64,000 nt of DNA from JBLIRR01 sp049472395 (lineage in GTDB: Bacteria > SZUA-182 > DTGQ01 > JBLIRR01): assembly GCA_049472395.1 (NCBI GenBank), contig JBLIRR010000005.1, positions 124,001 to 188,000 on the forward strand, in the 5' to 3' direction. The number at the start of each line of letters is the position of its first letter. Within the stretch, counting starts at the first letter, position 1. The position numbers and the translations under genes were made by a program. Shown here piece by piece: positions 54,043-63,429 of the stretch. The notes beneath the pieces are model-generated. The model was not told the DNA's origin. It did no database searches and saw only the letters and a program-made list of their open reading frames with translations.

Positions 54043-55371
54043 GTGACTTCAGAAACAAGGATACGATATGGTATTATGTGGGCGGCAATCATTCTTTGCC
54101 AGCTTCTTTCTCCTTATTCCCATGCTGATCCTTATCATTACGTGAATATGCTCGTGAGTGAGAGATCATCGGGATTGGGGGGTGCGTATACTGCTATCGC
54201 AGATGATCCCGCGGGACTTTATTACAATCCTGCGGGTATTGTCTATTCATATGGCACAAAGCTCTCTGCGAGTATGAATACGTATTACAAAGAGCAAAAA
54301 CATTATGATAACGTATTGGGAGATAATGGATGGGATAGGACGTGTTCTGCGCTCCTTCCCAACTTTTTTGGGATCGTGCAACCGTTTTCCCAAGGAAGGG
54401 TGGGCTTCTCCTATGCGGTCGCAGATGCCATGATTGAGGATCAGGATCAACAATTTGCCGATCTTGAGCTAAACCTTATAAGCGGTATTGATCCCAATCG
54501 AAAAGTTCTCAGTGACTGCGTGCTCAATTATAATAATGAGGATCACACCTACAATGTCGGCCCCTCATATGCCTGGAAGATAAACAAGTCCTTCTCTTTG
54601 GGTACTACCCTCTATATCCATCACAGGAAAAATCAGTGGATATTGAATCAGGTTTTTAATTTTCAAGAGGGGGATAACCGGCATCTTCAGCAAACGACCT
54701 ATTATGAAATAAAGGAGTGGGGGATAAAACCACTTGTAGGCTGTATATGGTCACCTGAGAGGGGTAAAATGTCAGTTGGCCTCACGCTTTCTCATACCTT
54801 TATCTTTGATTCCATGGAGAGACAACAACAGAGCACCTGTGGTTCAGATAACATAGAGACATGGACTTCGAAAGAACTTCGTGATCCCAATGATCCCCAG
54901 TACTATCCTTACAGTACGAATATACTATCGGTTTCAGAAAAGAAAGAATATCCCTATATTATAACACTCGGGGCTGCGTATTTTCCCAACCATTCTCTTC
55001 TTTTCTCAGGGGATATCGCATATTACACCGCTACAGACGGATCGGTTATGCACAAAAGAAGGAGGGCGGTGACTAATTTTTCTTTTGGTACAGAGTATTA
55101 TTGGAAAGAATCTATAGCCCTGCGGGTAGGGGCATTTACTGATTTTGCCAATACCTATGAAATTGAGAGGGGGAAGGAAAATCAAAGTGAACATATTAAT
55201 ATGTATGGAGGAAGTATGAATATAAGCTATCTTGCGAGGAGAACGAGCCTGACGGTAGGTATAGTGTATAAATATGGTTCAGGAGAAGCGCAAGTCCAAG
55301 GGGGATATAATGTGCAAAAGGTCACAACTTCCTCTATCATGGGATATGTGGGATCATCCTACTCTTTCTAA
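54043..55371 (+). CDS. FadL/PorV-like outer-membrane barrel protein
   Basis: 442 residues with a signal peptide (about 1-28, 'CQLLSPYSHADP'). The hallmark 'RSSGLGGAYTAIADDPAGLY', followed directly by 'YNPAG', belongs to the OmpP1/FadL/PorV superfamily, whose members transport hydrophobic compounds or serve as secretion-linked barrels. The rest alternates as beta-strands and ends in an aromatic residue ('YVGSSYSF'). The start is a GTG with AAAGGGGAAG upstream. It is divergent from the FN3 lipoprotein gene (224 bp apart) and may be expressed with it. Confidence 0.8.
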   Translation: MTSETRIRYGIMWAAIILCQLLSPYSHADPYHYVNMLVSERSSGLGGAYTAIADDPAGLYYNPAGIVYSYGTKLSASMNTYYKEQKHYDNVLGDNGWDRTCSALLPNFFGIVQPFSQGRVGFSYAVADAMIEDQDQQFADLELNLISGIDPNRKVLSDCVLNYNNEDHTYNVGPSYAWKINKSFSLGTTLYIHHRKNQWILNQVFNFQEGDNRHLQQTTYYEIKEWGIKPLVGCIWSPERGKMSVGLTLSHTFIFDSMERQQQSTCGSDNIETWTSKELRDPNDPQYYPYSTNILSVSEKKEYPYIITLGAAYFPNHSLLFSGDIAYYTATDGSVMHKRRRAVTNFSFGTEYYWKESIALRVGAFTDFANTYEIERGKENQSEHINMYGGSMNISYLARRTSLTVGIVYKYGSGEAQVQGGYNVQKVTTSSIMGYVGSSYSF

Positions 55372-55434
55372 TGCATATAGAATCTATTTTCTAAGGGCAA
55401 AGTAAAATTCTGATTGCCCAGATCGGAGAATTTT

Positions 55435-55462
55435 TGACAGGATAACAGGATATTCAAGATAT
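55435..55462. repeat. Single arm of the GACAGGATAACAGGAT repeat
   Basis: It matches the left arm at 43230 in the same orientation (GACAGGATAACAGGAT, then a diverged CAAGATA). A clear second arm is missing downstream. Confidence 0.7.
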
Positions 55463-55579
55463 AACTACAGAACTCCTGATCTGTATATTTATTTTCAGTA
55501 CGTTACAAGGCTATGTCTGGATTATTGAGTGATACTCATTTATAAGATGAAATCTTTCATGCGATTGCCCTGCTAATTT

Positions 55580-55827
55580 CAGCAATTCTAATTATGGCCA
55601 ATTGTTTTATTGGCAAGGGATTTCTGCTATTCGTTTCGCTCAACGCTCAGCTTTTAAGAACCTCTAAGCTCGCTCCGCGAAATTGCAAAAACTCGCTTCG
55701 CTCAGACAGTTGCAATTTTTTATCGCTCCGCGTCGTTAAGAGGTTCTATAAAAGACCTCGCTACACCACTCAACAAATAGCAGAAATCCCTTATACTTTT
55801 GGGAGTGCGCCATAATGAGAATTGCTG
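55580..55827. mobile_element. MITE-like palindromic element, copy 2 (248 bp), with 9-bp target duplication
   Basis: It has the same ends as copy 1 (CAGCAATTCT ... AGAATTGCTG) and is flanked on both sides by TGCTAATTT (55571-55579 and 55828-55836), a perfect 9-bp target-site duplication. The inner arm reads GGGATTTCTGCTATT / AATAGCAGAAATCCC: both arms differ from copy 1 by matching changes. It is non-coding and would need a transposase elsewhere. Confidence 0.92.
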
Positions 55828-55911
55828 TGCTAATTTGAGCTTGCTTTAGTACAATTTTTATTATATATTATAATTTTGTAAAAGTTTCTCTCCGGATAAA
55901 GAGGGGTTCCT

Positions 55912-58900
55912 ATGGATCAAAAGAAAAATAGCCTGAAAGGTAAGAATATATCTCACCACCGAGAACAAGGAACATGGTTCCCTATAGTTGGCATCGGCAC
56001 CTCATCCGGGGGATTGGGAGCTCTTGAAGTCTTCTTTTCAAAGATGCCGCCGGACAGCGGTATGGCTTTTGTTATCATACAGCATCCAACCCCGGATCAG
56101 AAAAGCTCTATGAGCACAATTCTTAAGAAATATACCGCAATGAAAATATTGGAAGCGGCTGAGGGGATGAAGATTGATGTAAATTGCGTATATTTTAATC
56201 CACCAGGCAAGGACATGGTTATTAAGAATCGTATATTTTCCCTGAGAGGGCCGGTAAAGAAAAAGGACGTCACACTTTCCATTAATTGCTTTTTTCGTTC
56301 TCTCTCTGAAGAGGAGGGTGATAAGTCCATCTGCATTATTCTTTCAGGGAACACTATTGACGCGACATCGGGGCTTAAAGCAGTTAAGGACGCAGGTGGG
56401 ATAGTCATTGTACAGGAAGAAGATGAGGCTGGCAATTCCATGATGCCCAAAAGAGCGATAAATACCGGATGTGCAGACTATATTGTGCCTGTGGAAAAAA
56501 TGCCGGATGAACTCATAAACTATGTCGCGCACTCCTATATTGCAGAAGATCCTTTAACAGTTAAAACTGATAGGGAAGACATTGAGGATGGCTTGAGGAA
56601 AATAATTACTGAGATTCATTCAAAAACCGGACATGATTATTCTGATTACAAAAAAAATACCCTTCTTCGCAGAATAGAGCGGCGTATGGCTATTTGTAAA
56701 ATTAATAAGATAGAAGATTACGTTGAGTATTTATACCAAAGCCCTGCTGAGGTAAATATTCTCTTTGAAGATTTTCTCCTTGGAGTGACTAATTTTTTCA
56801 GGGATAAGGAGGCCTTTGAGGTTCTTAGAGTGAAAGTGCTTCCTGATTTATTAAAAAAAAGGAGGATTGGTTCTCCTGTGCGTATTTGGGTCCCAGGGTG
56901 CGGCACGGGTGAGGAAGCCTATTCAATAGCCATGCTTCTTAAAGAAATTATGAAGCATTATAAGAAGAAACCAAAGATTCAAATATTTGCCACTGATTTA
57001 AATGCAAAATCCATCCAGCATGCTCGCTTGGCTCTTTATCCCGCCAGTATTGCCGCTGATGTATCTCCGGAGCGGTTAACCCGATTTTTCATAAGAGATG
57101 GTAACACCTATAGAGCCAAAAAAGAGATTCGTGAAATGATACTCTTCGCGGTTCAATGCGTGATTCACCATCCTCCGTTTTCGCGACTCGATATGATAAG
57201 TTGCAGAAATTTATTGATGTATTTAGATCCTGACCTTCAAAAGAAGCTGCTTACTCTTTTTAAATTCGCGCTGGTTGACAATGGTTTGCTCTTTCTCGGC
57301 TCATCAGAATCTCTTGGGGCATGCGACAGCTTTTTTTCTCCTGTTGATAAGAGATGGAGGATTTTTAAGCTCAAAGAAAAAAATATAGCGGAAACCATAT
57401 ATTGTCACAGCCTGCCTGTTTTTTATGGCCCCTATTCACATTTAAAAAATGATGGGAAGACACTGTCAAATAAAGAAGTTGTCTATCGTCTGGCTGAAAA
57501 GATGGTCCTTGATAATTATTCTCCGCCATCTGTGTTAATCAATGATAAATTTGAAATTCTCTATTTTATGGGGCACACTCACAAGTATCTGACACCTCCT
57601 ACAGGCGAGGCAAGCCTCAATATTATGAAGATGGTTCGTGGTGGCTTGCAATACAGGTTAGGCGCTATTTTCCGTAAAGCTCTTAAAGAAAAAAAGAGTA
57701 TTGTCTGTGAAAATATGCATATTGAGCAAAAAAGTGGAACGAGAATTGTTGATTTAATCGTGAAGCCTCTCATGGATCAAAATGTGCAGCATGGATTAAT
57801 GCTCGTAGTGTTCAATGAAAAAACATCCTCTGATCCAGCAGCTTTAAAGAATAAAAAAATATCTGAGAGCCGAGAGTCTGAAGCTTATATAAAATCCCTT
57901 GAGCAGGAACTGCACTATACCAAGGATCATCTCGAGAGAACAATCGAGGAGTTAGAAACCTCTAACGAAGACCTTATGATGACAAATGAGGAGCTGCAAT
58001 CCGCAAATGAGGAGATAAGAAGCTCCAACGAAGAGCTTGAAACATCCAGAGAGGAACTACAATCAACTAATGAAGAATTAAGGGTAGTGAACTGCGAGCT
58101 AGAAGAAAAGATAGAGGAATTGTGCCGAGCCAATAATGATATGAACAATCTGCTCGCCAGCACTGAAATCGGGACCATCTTCTTGGATGAAAAACTCTGT
58201 ATTAAGCGTTATACTCCCTGCATAGCTCATATATTTCATTTACGAGACTCGGATATTGGTCGTCCCTTAGATGAAATCACCTCAACAATCAAATACGACT
58301 ATCTCAAACAGGATGCTCAAGAGGTGCTTAAGACATTGACGCATAAGGAAATGGAGCTTGAAAGCGCAGAAGGCATAAGGTATTCCATGCGCATCCTGCC
58401 CTATCGGACACAGGAAAATTTTATTAAGGGCATCGTCATTACCTTTGTTGATATAACCGCGCTTAAACATGCGGAAAAAGCTTTGATAGCGGAAAAGAAC
58501 AGAGCACAAAAATATCTTGATGTCGCGGGAGCTATACTTGTAGTGATTGACGCTGATCAAAAAGTGAGCCTTATAAACCAGAAGGGCGCTGAGGTTTTAG
58601 GCTTTGATGAAAAAGAGATTATCGGTAAAAACTGGTTTGATAATTTTATTCCTGAGAGATTCAGGGATGAGGTTAAGGTCGTTTTTAACAAATTGATGAC
58701 TGCAGAAATCGAACCGGTAGAGTATTATGAAAATCCTGTGTTGACTAAAGATGGAAGGGAGAGGATGATAGCATGGCACAATATTATCCTAAAAGATAGT
58801 TCAGGAAATATTATGTGCACACTGAGCTCAGGCGAGGACATCACGGAGAGGAAGCAGGCAGAGGATGATAAAAATCGGGCCTACTGCGAACTTAATCAGA

Positions 58901-59871
58901 TATTCAGTGCCTCTGTTCCATTATGTGTAATTGATAAAAATTTCACCATGCTTAAGATCAATGATTCATTCTCCTCTTTTTTCCGAATGGAGCGGGATAA
59001 GGTAATCGGTAGAAAATGCCATGATATATGGCAGGGACCTTTGTGCGATGCCGCTGAATGCCCAATGAAGCAAATACTCGGCGGTAAAGATATCTATGAA
59101 TATGATGTTGATAAAGAATTGGGCGATGGGACAATGATTTCATGCATTGTCACGGCGCGTCCCTTTAAGAGCGTTGATGGAGAAATTATCGGGGTTGTTG
59201 AGAATTTTACAGATATTACCGAGCGTAAGAACCTGGAGCACACGCTTAAGTGCTCGCTTAAGGAAAAAGAGGTCCTTTTTAAGGAAGTACACCATCGGGT
59301 AAAGAATAATTTGCAAATCATTAACAGCCTGCTTAGTCTTCAATGCAGCTCCTTAAAAGATAAAAATATGATCGAGGTATTTAAGTTGGCGCAAAACAGG
59401 GTCAACAGCATGGCACTTGTTCACGAGCAACTATATCAATCCGAGGATTTGTCGCGGATTAATTTCATTGAATATATGCAAAGGTTGATAGCTCATCTCA
59501 GGCGATCCTATCAGGGAATTATTGGTAATATAGCTATTAAGATTGATAAAACGGAGAATATCCTGCTTCAAATTAATACCGCAATCTCGTGCGGATTGAT
59601 CATAAATGAGCTTGTGATAAATTCCTTTAAATACGCCTTCTCTCAAGGAGAGAACGGGGAGATAGGGATCTCAATTAATAGGGATGAAGGCAGGTTTGTA
59701 TTAATTGTGAAGGATAATGGGATCGGTTTGTCTAAAGAAATAGATATTAACAACGTAAGTTCTTTAGGCTTGCAGTTGGTTACTTCATTAGCCCGTCAAC
59801 TCAGGGGATCAATTGAGATTGACAGGGAGAGGGGCACCTGTTTTACCATAACATTTCCTGAACAGGATTAA
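55912..59871 (+). CDS. CheB-CheR-PAS histidine kinase fusion
   Basis: 1319 residues, no membrane segment. Parts: CheB methylesterase (about 22-210; Ser31 in 'GIGTSSGGLGAL', His58, Asp150), CheR methyltransferase (about 225-490; 'GVTNFFRDKEAF', SAM motif 'VPGCGTGEEAYSIAM', 'SCRNLLMYL'), an uncharacterised stretch, a long coiled coil (about 655-745, repeats of 'TNEELQSANEE' type), three PAS-like domains (about 745-855, 865-980, 990-1105) and a HisKA_2/HATPase module (His1127 in 'KEVHHRVKNNLQIINSLL', 'INELVINSFKYAF', 'DNGIGLS'). Such proteins join receptor methylation control with phosphotransfer. No REC domain or chemoreceptor is near, so the target is unknown. Peptidase T follows on the same strand. 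Confidence 0.93.
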   Translation: MDQKKNSLKGKNISHHREQGTWFPIVGIGTSSGGLGALEVFFSKMPPDSGMAFVIIQHPTPDQKSSMSTILKKYTAMKILEAAEGMKIDVNCVYFNPPGKDMVIKNRIFSLRGPVKKKDVTLSINCFFRSLSEEEGDKSICIILSGNTIDATSGLKAVKDAGGIVIVQEEDEAGNSMMPKRAINTGCADYIVPVEKMPDELINYVAHSYIAEDPLTVKTDREDIEDGLRKIITEIHSKTGHDYSDYKKNTLLRRIERRMAICKINKIEDYVEYLYQSPAEVNILFEDFLLGVTNFFRDKEAFEVLRVKVLPDLLKKRRIGSPVRIWVPGCGTGEEAYSIAMLLKEIMKHYKKKPKIQIFATDLNAKSIQHARLALYPASIAADVSPERLTRFFIRDGNTYRAKKEIREMILFAVQCVIHHPPFSRLDMISCRNLLMYLDPDLQKKLLTLFKFALVDNGLLFLGSSESLGACDSFFSPVDKRWRIFKLKEKNIAETIYCHSLPVFYGPYSHLKNDGKTLSNKEVVYRLAEKMVLDNYSPPSVLINDKFEILYFMGHTHKYLTPPTGEASLNIMKMVRGGLQYRLGAIFRKALKEKKSIVCENMHIEQKSGTRIVDLIVKPLMDQNVQHGLMLVVFNEKTSSDPAALKNKKISESRESEAYIKSLEQELHYTKDHLERTIEELETSNEDLMMTNEELQSANEEIRSSNEELETSREELQSTNEELRVVNCELEEKIEELCRANNDMNNLLASTEIGTIFLDEKLCIKRYTPCIAHIFHLRDSDIGRPLDEITSTIKYDYLKQDAQEVLKTLTHKEMELESAEGIRYSMRILPYRTQENFIKGIVITFVDITALKHAEKALIAEKNRAQKYLDVAGAILVVIDADQKVSLINQKGAEVLGFDEKEIIGKNWFDNFIPERFRDEVKVVFNKLMTAEIEPVEYYENPVLTKDGRERMIAWHNIILKDSSGNIMCTLSSGEDITERKQAEDDKNRAYCELNQIFSASVPLCVIDKNFTMLKINDSFSSFFRMERDKVIGRKCHDIWQGPLCDAAECPMKQILGGKDIYEYDVDKELGDGTMISCIVTARPFKSVDGEIIGVVENFTDITERKNLEHTLKCSLKEKEVLFKEVHHRVKNNLQIINSLLSLQCSSLKDKNMIEVFKLAQNRVNSMALVHEQLYQSEDLSRINFIEYMQRLIAHLRRSYQGIIGNIAIKIDKTENILLQINTAISCGLIINELVINSFKYAFSQGENGEIGISINRDEGRFVLIVKDNGIGLSKEIDINNVSSLGLQLVTSLARQLRGSIEIDRERGTCFTITFPEQD

Positions 59872-59918
59872 AAAATTAGAACAAAGCCATGAGAGATACG
59901 ATTGTTTTGGAAGAGATT

Positions 59919-61178
59919 ATGTGTGCACATTTATTAGACCGTTTCCTGCGCTATGTAAGAATTGATACGCAATCCAAAGAAGATGTCACGGATTATTACC
60001 CCAGTACACATAAACAGAAAGATCTTTCCGCATTATTGCTTAAAGAGCTTAAGGACTTCGGCTTGGATGATGCTTCCATGGATGAATACGGGTATGTGAC
60101 AGCAACACTTCCCAGTAATTTGAGCGAGGAAAACAATAAAGGACTTCCTGTGCTTGGATTTCTTGCTCATGTGGATACCTCCCCTGAGGTTTCCGGACAG
60201 GGAGTGAATCCGATTATTCATAAGAATTATCAGGGAGGAGATATTATCCTTCCCGAAGATACAACACAGATAATTAAGGTAGAGGATAATCCATATCTTA
60301 TGAATTGTATTGGACATGATATCATCACTTCTGACGGTACTACCCTGTTAGGGGCTGATGATAAAGCAGGAATCGCCGAGATTGTTACGATGATCGATTA
60401 TTTTCTTCAACATCCCCAAATTGGACATGGGACAATTCGCGTGGGATTTACTTTGGATGAGGAAGTGGGCGCAGGCACGAAATATTTCAATGTTCAAAAA
60501 TTTAATACTGCTTTTGCCTACACTGTTGATGGTGAGGGAGTGGGATCAATAGAGGATGAGACGTTTCATGGGGCAGTCGCTGTTTTTACTATCAAAGGGA
60601 TTAATGTTCACCCCGGATATGCGAAAGATAAAATGATAAATGCGCTTCGCATTGCAGCGGATATTATCTACACTTTGCACAAGGAGCCACGTCCTGAGAC
60701 AACCAGGAATCGCGAAGGGTATCTTCACCCTTATATCCTCAATGGAGGGGTTGAGAGAGTCATATTAAAGATTCTTATCCGGGATTTTGAACAAGAGGGA
60801 ATGAAGATAAAAGCTGATCGTCTCCACTTACTGCGGAAGCAGATGAACACGAGATACCCAAGGGCCCGGATCGATTTGGACATTAAACACCAGTATGAGA
60901 ATATGCTCGTATCGTTGAAAAAAGATCCGAGGGTCGTAGAGTATGCATTGGAAGCGGTCAGACGCGCGCGCATAGAACCGACGCGTCGTTTCATAAGAGG
61001 AGGAACGGATGGTGCCATGCTTTGCAGTAAAGGGCTCTTGACACCAAATATTTTTACAGGAGGGAAGAATTATCATAGCACATTGGAATGGATTTCGGTC
61101 CAGGCTATGGAAAAAGCAGTTGAAACACTTATTAATCTGGTCCAGGTGTGGACAGAGAAAAGCATGATGCTCTCGTAA
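59919..61178 (+). CDS. pepT: Peptidase T (tripeptide aminopeptidase, M20)
   Basis: 419 residues (E. coli PepT has 408). A cytoplasmic di-zinc enzyme that removes the N-terminal residue of tripeptides. Metal-site motifs: 'GFLAHVDTSPEVSG', 'TLLGADDKAGIAEIV', 'TLDEEVGAGTKYFN', 'AYTVDGEGVGSIEDETF' and the late 'RGGTDGAMLCSKGLLTPNIF' with 'GGKNYHSTLEW'. I chose the ATG at 59919 because it has GGAAGAG just upstream and gives 'LLDRFLRYVRIDTQSK', which aligns with the family start. An in-frame ATG ten codons earlier lacks a site. Probably co-transcribed with the kinase fusion. Confidence 0.95.
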   Translation: MCAHLLDRFLRYVRIDTQSKEDVTDYYPSTHKQKDLSALLLKELKDFGLDDASMDEYGYVTATLPSNLSEENNKGLPVLGFLAHVDTSPEVSGQGVNPIIHKNYQGGDIILPEDTTQIIKVEDNPYLMNCIGHDIITSDGTTLLGADDKAGIAEIVTMIDYFLQHPQIGHGTIRVGFTLDEEVGAGTKYFNVQKFNTAFAYTVDGEGVGSIEDETFHGAVAVFTIKGINVHPGYAKDKMINALRIAADIIYTLHKEPRPETTRNREGYLHPYILNGGVERVILKILIRDFEQEGMKIKADRLHLLRKQMNTRYPRARIDLDIKHQYENMLVSLKKDPRVVEYALEAVRRARIEPTRRFIRGGTDGAMLCSKGLLTPNIFTGGKNYHSTLEWISVQAMEKAVETLINLVQVWTEKSMMLS

Positions 61179-61423
61179 GCAATTCAATACAAAAAAACAT
61201 AAAAATTATGCCCTATCATAATAACTATCTTATCAAAACCCAGCTTTTTATTTGATGTCTTCATATTTTATCTAAAAATAGCACTTCTCTTTAAATAAAT
61301 TTGCAAAAAGAGTTTTCAAAGTACAATTTATGCATGTAGATGAACCAGAACATTATAATGCCTGCTCATTTATTTTATAAAATTGATACAATAAATAACA
61401 TACTAAAAAAGGAGACGCTTTTA

Positions 61424-62071
61424 ATGATTGAAAGTAATCTTATGCCTGCATTAAAAACAAAATCTGATAATAGACGTTATATAAGATTAGTGAAAAGCTT
61501 GCCTGTAAATTTTAGTGTATATCACGAGCACTATTCAACAGTAACTCATGATATTGGGATTGGCGGCGTCTCATTTAATGCGAATATTGAAAACAAAAAT
61601 GTGCTCAATGCTCTCTTAAGCAAAAGAAAAGCATTACATATTAAAATACGATTATTGGAAGAAGATTATGATTTATATTCACGAGCGGATATAGCCTGGA
61701 TATACCAATTAAAAATTTTTCCTCAAAGGGTACACTATGGATTGGGGGTTAAGTTTATTGATTTGAATGAAAAGGAAAAGAATATAGTATCTTCCTATAT
61801 CAAACAAATGATTAGTCTCAACCACAGACAATCAATGAAAAACAGACAGAAGATCCGGCAGGTTATAGCACAGATAATGCGGATCCCTGAGAATTCTTTT
61901 TCTGAGAATAGCCTCATTCGTCAAGAACTTGACGTCGATTCGTTGCTTGCAATGGAGGCATTGCAAGCCTTAGAGATACTATTTGGCATAGAGATTGACG
62001 AAAGTAGAGCCTTTAATCTTTTAACTGTGGGTGATTTGATGGATATGATAGAAGAATATATCAAGAAATAG
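61424..62071 (+). CDS. PilZ domain - acyl carrier protein fusion
   Basis: 215 residues. Residues about 15-127 form a PilZ domain: the arginine motif Arg17-xxx-Arg21 in 'NRRYIRLVKSLPVNF', 'VTHDIGIGGVSF' (D43-I-G-I-G-G48, where the usual Ser of DxSxxG is Gly) and 'HYGLGVKFIDLNEKEKNIVS'. Residues 143-213 form an acyl carrier protein with the phosphopantetheine Ser173 in 'ELDVDSLLAMEALQALE' and a normal last helix. PilZ domains bind c-di-GMP; ACPs carry acyl or amino-acyl chains. No synthase gene is adjacent, so the acyl partner could be the PKS upstream, fatty-acid synthesis or a ligase elsewhere. ATG at 61424 with AAAAGGAG. Upstream gap 245 bp. Confidence 0.85.
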   Translation: MIESNLMPALKTKSDNRRYIRLVKSLPVNFSVYHEHYSTVTHDIGIGGVSFNANIENKNVLNALLSKRKALHIKIRLLEEDYDLYSRADIAWIYQLKIFPQRVHYGLGVKFIDLNEKEKNIVSSYIKQMISLNHRQSMKNRQKIRQVIAQIMRIPENSFSENSLIRQELDVDSLLAMEALQALEILFGIEIDESRAFNLLTVGDLMDMIEEYIKK

Positions 62072-62180
62072 CATATATGTCTCATAATATTGAGCATGAG
62101 AAGGAGCTGAATTTATTATCATCTTACTCCTTAAGCAGAGGAGAAGCTTTGCTGCAACCAGTTGAGCATAGTATCAGTCA

Positions 62181-63254
62181 CTACTGAGCAGAGTGTCCTT
62201 CATCGGTTTTTTTTTCAAAGCTTGTGGTAAATATTCGATGTGCAGCAGCCCCTTCAATAGCTTTCATTGCAATATCTTGTACTTGTTGCCCTGCTAGATT
62301 TGTTTTTTGGGTTAATTGTTGAATGAGAGCATCCTGGGTCTTAATCTTTGCCTCAAGTGCCTCAACCGATTGCCTGTATAATTTTCTCTCTCCCTCAATT
62401 TCCTTTGCCGTGAGTTCCGCAAGGTGTGCATATTTAATTTCAAGCCTTTCAGAAACCGCCTTCTCAGTATCCTTTATACTTTTTTCAAGCTGCTTTGGAA
62501 AGGTCTCAACTTGAGCACGTAAATGGTCAAATTCCTTTTCTTTGGCTCCCATTGCAGCCTCTCTCTCTGCGAACTCTCTCTCTGCGAGAGCTTTTTTTTC
62601 ATTAAGCTCTTTTTCAAGTGCGGCTTTTTTTTCATTAAGCTCTTTTTCACGCGCAGCCTTTTTTTCTTCATACGCATCACTGTCTTTTTTCCTGGTGAGT
62701 TTCAGATTATAGGTATACTCCTCTTCCTCCCTTTGTCTTTCCTTCTTTATTTGGGAGTCCTTTTCCTTTTGGGCCAATAAAAAGGCTTCCTGTTCTTTTT
62801 GCCATTGAGCCCGTTTTTCGCTCATGGCGCTCTCAAAATCTCTCTTTTTCTCTTCCATCTCCCTTTCAAAACTCAGTTGTTTTTCTTTTTGGGCTAGTAA
62901 AAGAGCAGCTAAGCTATCTGCATTCGCTTTTATCTCATGAAGTTCTTCAAGCTTCTTTTTTTCGATTTCTGTTGCCTGCTGAAGCTCTGTAAATTGTTTA
63001 TATTGAGTAACAAGTTTTCCTTCCAGATTATCGAAGAGCTTTCCAATTTCCAGTTTAATATCTGCCAAATCTTTTATGATCTTTTCAACGGACAGTTGTG
63101 ATGCTGCATTGACTACCTTCTTTTTCTCCACCTGTGCTATTTCAGCTTGTCGATCTAAAGGTTTTTGCGATTTTACTTTGTTTAAAAGCTCATTGTAAGC
63201 CTCTAAGATTTCATTCTTTTTACTTTTTTCCGAAATTATTTTTGCGTTCTCCAT
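62181..63254 (-). CDS. Long coiled-coil protein, unknown function
   Basis: 357 residues, almost wholly charged helix. Residues about 90-300 are coiled coil, with near-identical units such as 'EKELNEKKAALEKELNEKKA' repeating in the middle. A possible globular end ('QQVQDIAMKAIEGAAAHRIF') lies at the C-terminus. It has no signal peptide or membrane segment. The ATG at 63254, preceded by AAAAGGAGAG, is preferred to a start 18 codons earlier. It resembles cytoplasmic scaffold or myosin-tail-like proteins; I cannot name a family. It converges on the PilZ-ACP gene. Confidence 0.75.
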   Translation of the reverse strand: MENAKIISEKSKKNEILEAYNELLNKVKSQKPLDRQAEIAQVEKKKVVNAASQLSVEKIIKDLADIKLEIGKLFDNLEGKLVTQYKQFTELQQATEIEKKKLEELHEIKANADSLAALLLAQKEKQLSFEREMEEKKRDFESAMSEKRAQWQKEQEAFLLAQKEKDSQIKKERQREEEEYTYNLKLTRKKDSDAYEEKKAAREKELNEKKAALEKELNEKKALAEREFAEREAAMGAKEKEFDHLRAQVETFPKQLEKSIKDTEKAVSERLEIKYAHLAELTAKEIEGERKLYRQSVEALEAKIKTQDALIQQLTQKTNLAGQQVQDIAMKAIEGAAAHRIFTTSFEKKTDEGHSAQ

Positions 63255-63429
63255 GTTCTCTCCTTTTATTTGCTCAATATGCTTGATTAATCCTAAGTAT
63301 AATAGCAATTAAATTATTATACAAGGGGTAAGTCCCTCTTTAGATCCTCACAATTTCGCCTGTTGAAATTGAGCATATAATATGCATAAATTAAAAATTG
63401 ATTCAGCGTTTGTTTAAGAGGGATACTAT

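Larger units (their letters stand above)
55372..55911. other. Intergenic region with a half repeat and MITE-like copy 2
   Basis: A 540-bp spacer. One arm of the GACAGGATAACAGGAT repeat lies at 55435-55462 and a full MITE-like element at 55580-55827. No gene was seen; the 73-codon frame inside the element is spurious. Confidence 0.7.

Noticed and set aside
55594..55815. 73-codon open frame on the plus strand
   Set aside because: It lies wholly inside the palindromic MITE-like copy 2; copy 1 does not preserve a matching frame, so it is not a gene.
62600..62700. Short DNA repeats in the coiled-coil gene as a CRISPR or VNTR
   Set aside because: They follow the codon period of repeated charged heptads and have no spacers.
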